NCBI GenBank assembly: GCA_003993805.1
Contig: RSEF01000026.1
Location: 872,988-936,987, forward strand
From: Himantopus leucocephalus
Taxonomy: Eukaryota > Chordata > Aves > Charadriiformes > Recurvirostridae
DNA length: 64,000 nucleotides
Direction: 5' to 3'
Shown here in pieces: positions 11,670 through 20,372 of the stretch. Each line of letters opens with the position of its first letter. The first letter of the stretch is position 1. The notes under the pieces were generated by a model. The model searched no databases and had not been told where the DNA came from. It worked only from the letters and a program-made list of their open reading frames with translations. The translations under genes and the position numbers were made by a program.

Positions 11670-11885
11670 CTGTAAAGGAGCAATAACTCATTGCTCCAGG
11701 CCCGCCATGGCAGCAGCCGTTCATTAGCTAACGAGCTTCCCCCCTAGATTGGGGTCTCCCTGGGCTGGGAGAGCCGGGCGTCTGCCCCCCCTTGCCCACC
11801 TGCCCCAGCCCAGCGCTCCACCAGCCGCTGCTGCTGCTAATTGCTGCCTCAGCCTCATTAATCTTGATTTGTTGCCGCGTTCCGC
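11670..11885. promoter_or_regulatory. Candidate conserved noncoding element
   Basis: Includes an inverted repeat GGAGCAAT-AACTC-ATTGCTCC at about 11,677-11,697, then CATTAGCTAACGAG and GCTAATTGCTGCCTCAGCCTCATTAATC up to 11,865. The density of TAAT cores suggests a regulatory element. No coding sequence is apparent. Confidence 0.3.
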
Positions 11886-13753
11886 CCTCTGTCACCGCAG
11901 CGGGCTTCGCCTCCCCGGCGGGAAGAGCTTTCGGCTGCCAAAGCCGCCCCCGCGGAGGAGCAGGGGGGGTTTCCAGCAGCTGGATCCCCCGAAATCCCCC
12001 ACCCTGCCGGGGAGCGCCGAGCTTCCCTAGGTGCTGCTGCGGCCAGGGACATCCCGGTCCTTCCCTACGTCCCCAAATTCCTTTCCTGCGTCCGGTCCTT
12101 CGCACAACACCTCGGCTGACGAGGACAAGGGCGCTACAGGGGACTGGAGGAGAGGGGTCCTGAGGACCCCGGGGGGGCACTCCGGGTGGTCTAATGCTTT
12201 TATATTTCTTTTTAAAATAGTGCAAACCTCAGTGTTTCCCCCATTTTATCCAGCTGGTTTGCGTAACCCAACAGGGGTGATTTGCTGGTGGGGGAAGACG
12301 TCCCCCCCCGTCCCCCCAATCACTCATCCGCACACCCCGCTTCTCCCTGCCCGGCCCCCCCAAAACCCCCACCCCAACCCAGGATTTCTCCCCCATAACC
12401 CCCTCTCCAGCCATCTCCCGTCCCGGCCCGTCGGTGGGTGCGGAGGTGGAGGAGCCTTTGCCTGGGGCAGTGTGTTCCCGCGATGACCTGCCAAAAGGAG
12501 AAAACCCAAATCCCCCTTTTTTTTTTTGGCCTGCGGGATGCGCCGGGTGCTGCGGCAGCCCGGGGTGGGGGGTGGCTCTGGGACGGAGCTTTTTGCAGGA
12601 GGAGGAGGAGAGGTGAAGGGCTCGTGAAAGGGCTTTTCCAGGGTCAAAACTGCTTTTCCCGATACGGGGCTGGATGGGATTGCCAGCTCCAGCCTGGGAT
12701 TGCCATCCCGCCAGACCTTGGGGTGCTGCCGGCAAACGAAACCCATCCCGGTTTTTAATTGTGTGTAAACGGGGGAGCGGGACTTGTCCCGATGGAGCAT
12801 GGTTGAGCGGGAGCCGGCTTCCCCCCGGTGTAAATCAGCAGAGCCCCTGCAAGGGCGATGGAGGGTTTACACCAGTGAGGGCCAAAGTCCCTGTGGGGCT
12901 CATTTGGGGTTTAGTGCTGATTATAAGGGCTTTAATAGCGGGGGGTGGGGAGGGGGGCAGGGTAGGATTTTGGTGGTGATGGGGCATGAGGGGATTTGCT
13001 GGATGTGGCCCCCGGGGGGGCTGTGCTGGAGATGGGACCCGGTGGTTCCTTCTGGGCCAGATGTTTGCAGCTGGGGGGGCCACCAGCTGGCACCCAGGGG
13101 GGCTGTGGGAACAATGCACCGCAGGGGCAGTGTAATTTGGGTGCGTGGATGATGCGCCGTGGGGGGGCCTCCCCGTCGGCTGGCAACGTGGGGTCTCTGC
13201 AGCGGCTGGCCGGGAGAAGCCCACCCTGTCCTGCTCCGTGGGGAGCTGTTTCGGAGGGTGCGGGGTGGATCCTGCCGTACCCATCATCGTGGGTGCTGCT
13301 CCCCAGGGAGGACCTGGGGGGTCCCCAGGGGTTAGCAGGGCAGGAGGGGGCAGCGAGAGCCTCTTCCCAGCCGGCGCCCTCCCCTTCCCAGCCGGTATTT
13401 ATTAATGATGCCATAACCCATGCTTGTTCTTGGGCCGAAGAGCAATAGAAATGGATATTTAAAACCATCTTTATTTATTTCTGTCCTTAAGACACTGTTG
13501 GAGGGATGGTGGGGGCAGCTCCAAACCTGTGAAGGAATAACGCAGAAACTTCAAGTGCCGGAGGAATCACAGCCAAGTCCTCGGCGGGGGCGGTTGAGCG
13601 GTGTTTAGGGGTGCAGCGGGGACAGCGGGGAGCCGAGCTCCCTTCCCACCTCCAGCTGGGACAGCTCCGACGGCCGCCCCAGCCCCACCAGCGGCTGCCA
13701 CAGCTTGCAAAAAAGGAGGAGAAAAAAAAAAAAGAAAAATTGCAGAAGAAGGA
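11886..13753. other. No gene seen; noncoding sequence up to a sequence gap
   Basis: GC-rich unique sequence. It holds a small hairpin relic (12,827-12,873) and a minus-strand AATAAATAAA at 13,468-13,477 that could be a poly(A) signal, but no exon feeding it is seen here. Confidence 0.4.
12827..12873. repeat. Short hairpin relic, possible ancient amniote repeat
   Basis: GGTGTAAATCAGC at 12,827 and GGTTTACACC ending at 12,873 form inverted arms (GGTGTAAA / TTTACACC) around a degenerate centre. I recall many similar palindromic GGTGTAAATCAGC copies in turtle and crocodilian genomes. It is assigned from memory only. Confidence 0.4.
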
Positions 13754-14645
13754 NNNNNNNNNNNNNNNNNNNNNNNNNNNNNNNNNNNNNNNNNNNNNNN
13801 NNNNNNNNNNNNNNNNNNNNNNNNNNNNNNNNNNNNNNNNNNNNNNNNNNNNNNNNNNNNNNNNNNNNNNNNNNNNNNNNNNNNNNNNNNNNNNNNNNNN
13901 NNNNNNNNNNNNNNNNNNNNNNNNNNNNNNNNNNNNNNNNNNNNNNNNNNNNNNNNNNNNNNNNNNNNNNNNNNNNNNNNNNNNNNNNNNNNNNNNNNNN
14001 NNNNNNNNNNNNNNNNNNNNNNNNNNNNNNNNNNNNNNNNNNNNNNNNNNNNNNNNNNNNNNNNNNNNNNNNNNNNNNNNNNNNNNNNNNNNNNNNNNNN
14101 NNNNNNNNNNNNNNNNNNNNNNNNNNNNNNNNNNNNNNNNNNNNNNNNNNNNNNNNNNNNNNNNNNNNNNNNNNNNNNNNNNNNNNNNNNNNNNNNNNNN
14201 NNNNNNNNNNNNNNNNNNNNNNNNNNNNNNNNNNNNNNNNNNNNNNNNNNNNNNNNNNNNNNNNNNNNNNNNNNNNNNNNNNNNNNNNNNNNNNNNNNNN
14301 NNNNNNNNNNNNNNNNNNNNNNNNNNNNNNNNNNNNNNNNNNNNNNNNNNNNNNNNNNNNNNNNNNNNNNNNNNNNNNNNNNNNNNNNNNNNNNNNNNNN
14401 NNNNNNNNNNNNNNNNNNNNNNNNNNNNNNNNNNNNNNNNNNNNNNNNNNNNNNNNNNNNNNNNNNNNNNNNNNNNNNNNNNNNNNNNNNNNNNNNNNNN
14501 NNNNNNNNNNNNNNNNNNNNNNNNNNNNNNNNNNNNNNNNNNNNNNNNNNNNNNNNNNNNNNNNNNNNNNNNNNNNNNNNNNNNNNNNNNNNNNNNNNNN
14601 NNNNNNNNNNNNNNNNNNNNNNNNNNNNNNNNNNNNNNNNNNNNN
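13754..14645. other. Sequence gap (892 N)
   Basis: A run of N. The right flank begins inside a CR1 3' end, so at least part of the gap may be CR1 sequence. The left flank is an A-rich purine tract (13,705-13,753). Confidence 1.
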
Positions 14646-14745
14646 TGGGCTGGTGGGAGGTGTCCCTGCCCAGGGCAGGGGGGGTGAACTGGCTGGTCTT
14701 TGAAGGTCCCTTCCAACCCACACCATTCTGTGAGTCCATGAGAAA
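14646..14745 (+). mobile_element. CR1 LINE, 3' terminal fragment
   Basis: The sequence carries the conserved 3' end of CR1: GGGAGGTGTCCCTGCCCAGG, then TCTTTGAAGGTCCCTTCCAA and a degenerate ATTCTGTGAGTCCATGAG tail matching the short ATTCTATGA repeats that end CR1 elements. The 5' side disappears into the gap. This is diagnostic of birds and related reptiles. Confidence 0.9.
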
Positions 14746-16404
14746 GGGCTGCATTTCCCTGGGGAGGGAGGTGCTGTTGGCAAAAAGGCTGTGGGTCACC
14801 TTGGGAGGAGCTGCTGGGTGCTGCTGCACCTGCACTGGGTGCTGCCGCACACGCCAGGCGCGGTGCTGGAGGGGTGCTGGGCCTGATGGCTGAGTTTGCA
14901 CACCCATTTACACACCTGGTGGCCGTACCCAACACGTCCAGGTGCTGCTGGGGTCCCCGTGCCCTGCACGAGGGCAGGGTGCTCTGCAGCTCCCTTTCTC
15001 TGTTGGCGGTCCCTGTGTCCCCAGGCCACATGGGGCGTGCGGGGGCAGCAGCCGGGACAGCCGGGTGCCCACCCAGCCCGGGGGCTGCTCAGCTCCACTC
15101 CAGCCCTCCCAGCCCTGCCCCAGTCATCCTGCACCACAGCCACCCACGAGCTCCCACCAGCTGCTGAAGGTGGGAGAAGGGACCCTGTATGGGGGCCACA
15201 TCCCTGCTACAGCACCAAGCCCGTGGGTGCTATGTCCCGAAGCGACGGGACCCTCCCCTGCCTGTCACCCTTGAAACATGCAGCTGAGTTTCCCCAAACG
15301 CAGGTGTCCGGATGAAATCGAAGCCTCAGTGTCATCCCTGCGTGGTCCTTCTGCATCCCCGCATGCCCGGGGACCAGTTCCCCTGGCTCACTGGCTCTGC
15401 GCCGTGGCTGTCAGGCTGGAAATCCCTGTGGGGCCACCACACACTGGGGCCAGGATGGGACCCTTCTGCTGCTCTCCTGCCCGCTCTCCTGCCCGCTCTC
15501 CTGCCTGCTCTTCCCACTTGCACAGCGTCACAGAGCGAGCAGAGGTTCCAGAGCATCCACATGAGACATCTCTGTGGATGAGTGGCTGTGGCTCCCCAAA
15601 ACCAGTCCCGCTCTCCAGGTTCAGGATTGCATCCACCGGCAATGAACTTACACGAACTCACTCTCTGGAGCACACAGATGGGAAATGCCCTCTCCTGGCC
15701 TTGCCTTCGCCACTGCAGCTTGTTACAACTCCTCACCGTCCTGTGATTAATTAATGGCTCCTGGAGCATCTGTCCCCGCTCCAGCATCACTCTCCAGAGT
15801 GGAGAATCACTTTTGAGCCACCCCGGGGAGGACCAGGATCTCCCTTGCCCTCAACTGGTATCTGCAGCCCCGTCCTCACCCCCACACCCTGCTGACCCCA
15901 TTGCTGCTCGAGGGACACTGTCCCACGTTTGTCACCCTGTGCTGGACATGTGGGGTGGCATCCGTCACCGCCGTGTCCCCTTCAAAGGAGAGAAGGGGAC
16001 CAGCCTAGGCGAGGCAAAAGGGCCCCAGAGGATGCCCACCCGCCCCAAGCCCCCCGCTCCTCCCTTCCCACCCCAGCTCAGATCTGATCCTCCTGCCCCC
16101 GGGAGGGGTCACCCGCTCTCGGCATCTTGGCACCACTCTGCCAGGGTTTCACACCAAGAGCGTTTCTGCATGCTCCAGACTTCACAGGGGCGCCCTCTTG
16201 AAAGAGGCGTCCCCGACCGGTAAAACCGCTCCCAGCGTCTTGCAAAGCAGCCAAGATTTCAAACCAGGAGCGTTTCTACAAAGTCCCCCTCCCCGGATTT
16301 TGCAGGAGGGCAACCACCGCTGTGCGGCAGTACAAATACAACAGTCCTACCCTCCTCCCGCGCAGGGACAGGCCCGCGGTCTCCCGGACACAGGACCAGC
16401 AGCC
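14746..16404. other. No gene seen; flank downstream of NAV1
   Basis: GC-rich unique sequence beyond the likely NAV1 cleavage site. A 12-bp unit (GCTCTCCTGCCC) is repeated three to four times at 15,470-15,512. TTAATTAATGG at 15,747-15,757 is the only notable AT-rich site. No recognisable exon is seen. Confidence 0.4.
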
Positions 16405-16423
16405 AGGCAGTACAGGAGATAAC

Positions 16424-16429
16424 TTTATT
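16424..16429 (-). terminator. NAV1: Distal NAV1 poly(A) signal AATAAA
   Basis: On the minus strand this reads TTCAATAAAGTTATCTCCTG. It stands at the end of an AT-rich block and is followed by GT-containing sequence. Cleavage is expected 10-25 bp further left, near 16,400-16,412. Confidence 0.6.
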
Positions 16430-16661
16430 GAATCCAATGGTGTTAGACAGACGACCGAGAAGAGACATGCCGGTTGGTGCGGGCAGCGTGGGCAGCAGGA
16501 GCTGACTTGGTGCAGGGCTGGATTTGTTTCTGTCTTTCGTAATATCCTCAAGCCTTTTCCTGGCTTCCTTTTATACTTCTTTTAAAATTTCTTTTAAGTA
16601 AAAACAACTAATCGTGGAAAGAGTCCAGATGGTGTTTGTTCCCTATGATTGTTCCCGCAGC

Positions 16662-16669
16662 TATGTACA
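16662..16669 (-). promoter_or_regulatory. NAV1: Pumilio recognition element (UGUACAUA) in NAV1 3' UTR
   Basis: The minus strand reads TGTACATA, fitting UGUANAUA, the consensus bound by PUM1/PUM2 proteins. It lies in the distal UTR only. Confidence 0.4.
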
Positions 16670-16903
16670 ACGTGGGGTTGGGTCTCAACATCAGGTATAA
16701 AATGGAGCGAGTTTACAAACTTGGAGGAGGCAAGGAAAAAGCAAAGACAGACAGGCGAGAGCAGTAGAAATCTGGACCAAAATCTTAAAGAGAAATTTAA
16801 AAAGTGCTATAAAACCCCTCGGCAGGAATACCATGCAGTTAAGAAACACAAAACCCAGTCAATTACACAGATCATCTAAAACAGGAATTTGTCCATTTCA
16901 TCT

Positions 16904-16909
16904 TTTATT
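16904..16909 (-). terminator. NAV1: Alternative poly(A) signal AATAAA
   Basis: The minus strand reads TTAAATAAAAGATG. It is a canonical hexamer in AT-rich sequence about 480 bp before the distal signal, and may be used as an alternative end. Confidence 0.35.
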
Positions 16910-17059
16910 TAATTAAAAAAGGTTGTTTTTGTTTTTAATAGAAAAAAGCTAAAATTGTAAGGTTCAGGCCACCGGGCGGCAGCAGCTCGAGGGGGCAGGA
17001 GGGTGAGGCGCTGGCATCGCCCAGCTCCAGCCCCTCAGGAGGGCTCCTGGCGCTCCCAG

Positions 17060-17345
17060 GGGCCATGGGAAGTGACAGGCACCCTTGGGGGGTGACAGAC
17101 TCCTTTGGGGGTCACAGACATCCTTGGGGGGCAACAGGCACCTTTGGAGGTGACAGGCACCCTTGGGGGGTGACGGGCTCCTTGGGGGGGTCACAGGCAC
17201 CCGTGGGGGTGTCGGGTACCCTTGGGGGCAGCAGGCACCTTTGGGGGCAACTGGCTCCTATGGGGGTGACAGGCACCCTTGGGGGTGACGAGCACCCCTA
17301 GGGGCAGCAGGCACCTTTGAGGGTGACGGGCACCCTCGGGGGTGG
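17060..17345. repeat. Minisatellite, 20-21 bp unit, inside NAV1 3' UTR
   Basis: About 13 imperfect copies of GTGACAGGCACCCTTGGGGG. The unit alternates between GACAGGCACC and GGGCAGCAGGCACC forms. It lies within the predicted 3' UTR and would be transcribed as a C-rich repeat on the NAV1 strand. Overlapping long open frames are products of the repeat. Confidence 0.9.
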
Positions 17346-18121
17346 CAGGGGGATGCGTTAGTGCAATACTTGGACCCGTCCCCCTGGGGACAGAGGGGCT
17401 CAGCCCACAGACAGTGGCAGTCCTGGGGGACGCTCGGTCCCCAGGCAGCTGCCAGGCCTGGGGACACGGGGTACTTGGTGTAAGCCAGGAGGAACTCATC
17501 AGGGGGGAGAGCCCCCACCATGCACCACGCTGGGGCACGCCTGCTGGCATTGCCCTCACCCTTCCCCTTCCCCTCAGGGATTCCTCCTGATTTACACCCC
17601 AGCGTGCCACTCGCCGCCAGCACGCCCGGGCTGAGGGCAGCTCCGCACCGGGAAAGGATGGGGCAAAGCCCTGGGAAACAGGCTGGGGGACACCCAGCAG
17701 CACAGCCCCGAGCAAGCCGGTGACGGGGACAGTTTGGTCGACATTTCGGTGGTTCTGTGGGGGTGTTAGAAAAGAAAGTCAGGCCCAGCCAAGGCTGCCT
17801 GCAGGCCATGCAAAGCGAGAGGGGTGTGTGAGACCTCTCCACCCACGGGACTCCTCAGAGCACCGGGGCACGGGCAGACCCCAAAGGTGCATCGTGCCCT
17901 TTCCTGCCCTGGGCACCAGAGCCCCGAGGAGGGCGAGAGGGGCTGGAGGGGACAGCCGGGTCCCCACCGCCGGCCTCGAGCAGCTGCTGAGCCGGTGTCT
18001 CGTACAATCAGAAAAGAAGTCAGCACAGCACAGTTATCACAGAGTACAAAAAAAAAAAAAAAAAAAAAAAANGCGCAGGGCTGTGCCCCACCAACTCACG
18101 CAGGGCATTCGACTACAGATC

Positions 18122-18129
18122 TATTTACA
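18122..18129 (-). promoter_or_regulatory. NAV1: Pumilio recognition element (UGUAAAUA) in NAV1 3' UTR
   Basis: The minus strand reads TGTAAATA, a perfect PUM consensus, about 2.15 kb downstream of the stop codon. Confidence 0.4.
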
Positions 18130-18885
18130 GCGAGTCCTCAGCCGACGGCGGCAACACAAGGGAAGGCGAACAGAAAGCCCGAGCGCCCAAGCCGGCGTGG
18201 GGAGGGACGTCCCTGTGCAAAGGGGCCAGGCTGGCCGGCCCCAGGTGGCAGTGGGGAGACGGCAGGGAGGCTGTCGGACAGACGGAGAAGTGAGCACCAT
18301 GGGGCGCACGCGCCGCGGCCGGGATGCGCCGGCCGGCCCCGGGCGGCGAGGCAAGACGCACCGGCCGAGAGAGCACCAAGGGCAGAGGTGGCGGCTGCCT
18401 CTGAGTGGCACTGGCGGCAATGCCGGGCCTTGGCGGAGGCGCCTGTTTTGGAGGGTTGTGAGGTGTCCCTGAAGGCCACACCAGCCACAGCACAGGGGGG
18501 CTGAGGCTGCCCGGTCCCCAGCGGGGTGGGGCTGGGGAAAGGACAGGCTCGGCCAACCTGGCTCTGCGGTCACCTCTCCCCAAAAGGCTCTCCAGGGCCT
18601 CGGCTGAGTGCGGGAGCCGAGCTGGACCATGGCAGAAGGCAGCAGCAGGGCCCGGAGCCCGGCTGGGCTCGGGGCAGGAGGTGTTGGCCCAGCAGAGCAC
18701 CCCACAGTTGTGCTCGGGGATGGGCAAGCAAGAGGTGCCAAAGGCAGCAGCCCCAGCTTGGCCAGCACCCCCGTCCCATCCCAGCCAAGCTAGCTTTGGG
18801 GACAGTCATAGGACAACTGCAGCTAGAGCAGGCTGTGACGGCGCCAGCCCAAGCCCCACGTGCCCCTTTCCCACTCGGTGGGGAT

Positions 18886-18893
18886 TAAGGCAC
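18886..18893 (-). promoter_or_regulatory. NAV1: miR-124 8-mer seed match in NAV1 3' UTR
   Basis: The minus strand reads GTGCCTTA, the full 8-mer match to miR-124-3p. Upstream bases CCGCG extend the pairing after a single bulge, so complementarity covers about 13 microRNA positions. A second, 7-mer match (GTGCCTT) lies at 19,043-19,049. The site class is inferred from known pairing rules. Confidence 0.4.
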
Positions 18894-19666
18894 CGCGGCA
18901 GCACCGGGGCTGATCCCCTCCACGCCAGGAGCCTTGCCTGTGACAGCGCACGGTAGGGCCAAGAGGACATGTGGCAGCCCTAGGTGTCCCCAGAACACCA
19001 ACACAGGGCACAGCAAGACCCTGCCTAGCCATAGGGCGCAGGAAGGCACAGGGCCTTGGGGACCCAGTGGCATGGGGACTACCCCCAGGCACAGCTCACC
19101 CACCCACACCCCCAGGCCTGACAGCAGCAAGGGGACGTGGGGCAGGTTGTGCCCCCCAGCACTGAGGGGACAGGGCAGGCATTCGGCTGCCCAGGGCAGC
19201 AGGGACCTCCCCATGCCCATGCCCGGGCCAGTGCCGGGTACCCTGGGGAGATGCCCCGTGGCATCCTGGCCTGGTGGAAGACCCCATCCTCAGGGCCAGG
19301 CTCTGCCTTGTGCTTCTGGGGAGGGGGCAGCCACCAGGCAAGGGGCTGCTCTGAGAGCACCCCGCTGCCACCGGCTGCCAAGTCCCATCTCAGCCAAGCT
19401 GTGAGGCCCTGGGAGGTGGGTTCAGGGACTGGAGATTGTCCAGTGAGCACCAGTTTCGTGACAGAGGTGGTTTGAGTGGTGGAACCAACAGCTGCAAAAG
19501 AAACCAAAGGGAAAGGGAGCTGCTTACAGGGAAGCGGTAAGCACCGGGCCGTGGGCTCCACACCAGGCGAGCGAAGAACCAGAACAAAAAAGGGACCAAA
19601 GCAAAGTCTGGACTCGGCCAAAGGAAAGTGGGAGGGGGAAAACAAAATAAAATAACCAAAGCAGGG

Positions 19667-19672
19667 TTTATT
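19667..19672 (-). terminator. NAV1: Proximal NAV1 poly(A) signal AATAAA
   Basis: The minus strand reads CCCAATAAACCCTGC and is followed by a T-rich stretch (TTATTTTATTTTGTTTTCC), which would serve as the downstream element. Use of it would give a UTR of about 0.62 kb, without the minisatellite, Pumilio and miR-124 sites. Confidence 0.5.
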
Positions 19673-20276
19673 GGGCTGTCCTGGTCGCAGTGGCTGCCAT
19701 GCAGGTGAAACTGGGAATGTACAAAGACAGGGGCGAGAGCCACGCTCCTCCTCGGCCAGCACGAGGTAGGCGCTTCCCACAGCAGCAGCTCCCTCGTCGC
19801 CTGCCCTCAGCTACGCCTGGCTGGGTAGAGATGAGCTGGAGAACCTTGCACTCGTGCTCTCGTCCTGCGGCCACACACTCCTCCCGTGCCCCCCAGCTTT
19901 GGCCCAGGTGGCTCCCGCGGGGTCCCTGCCCCACGCAGGGGCCTTCCTGCAGCTCCCGGGAGTGGGAGCTCAGCCGCATCGGTTGCCCTGGCCCCAAAGC
20001 CCAAGAGTTTGCAATAGAGACAGAAAAAAAAAAAAACCCAAAGAAGAGAAACCNCAGGATTCTCCTACCCCCAGGACTGGGAGGGGAGACAGCACCTCGT
20101 GCTCTCCCACAGACGAGCCGAGCTTCCCCACGCTCTGCCGGGATGTGCCAGAGCCCCGGTCCTCTCTGCTCACTTGCCAGTCCCGCGCTCCAGGGTACCA
20201 AAGGAAAAGGAGAGCAGCCCGGCAGGAGCGGTGGCTGGTGGCGGCTCCCCTCCACCTGGGCCGGCATGTCCGGGCC

Positions 20277-20372
20277 TCACAGAGTCGACTGCAGGTCGGG
20301 ATCCACCATGGTCTCGCGGTCCGGAGACTCGATGTAGTTGGCGGCTTCCTGGAGCTTCAGCAGCATGGCCAT
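20277..20372 (-). CDS. NAV1: NAV1 coding exon 29 (C-terminus and stop)
   Basis: The acceptor CTGCAG lies just right of 20,372, and the stop TGA occupies 20,277-20,279. It encodes 31 residues starting MAMLLKLQEAANYIESPD and ending LQSTL. It begins in phase 0. It is the terminal exon and continues into the 3' UTR. Confidence 0.95.
   Translation of the reverse strand: MAMLLKLQEAANYIESPDRETMVDPDLQSTL

Larger units (their letters stand above)
16405..20276 (-). other. NAV1: NAV1 3' untranslated region (predicted)
   Basis: From the stop codon at 20,277-20,279 no further coding exon follows on the minus strand. The first AATAAA (plus strand TTTATT) lies at 19,667-19,672, giving a short UTR of about 0.6 kb. 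Further signals are at 16,904-16,909 and 16,424-16,429; the last is preceded by about 550 bp of AT-rich sequence typical of UTR ends. I take the distal site as the main end by inference, giving about 3.9 kb. The UTR contains a minisatellite, poly-A tracts next to single Ns at 18,072 and 20,054, two Pumilio motifs and two miR-124 seed matches. Transcript data would settle which ends are used. Confidence 0.65.

Noticed and set aside
13468..13477. AATAAATAAA on the minus strand as the true NAV1 3' end
   Set aside because: It is almost 3 kb beyond a good signal at 16,424, and the sequence between looks like ordinary intergenic DNA. It cannot be excluded without transcript data.
13487..15031. Open frames of 350-510 residues across 13,754-14,645
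   Set aside because: They are almost entirely Ns; a gap was translated as unknown residues.
16694..16700. TATAAAA on the plus strand as a promoter
   Set aside because: It lies in an AT-rich UTR end; no initiator, CpG island or following exon is seen.
19763..19769. let-7 seed match (CTACCTC on the minus strand) in the proximal UTR
   Set aside because: A single 7-mer is expected by chance in a UTR of this size and nothing else supports it.
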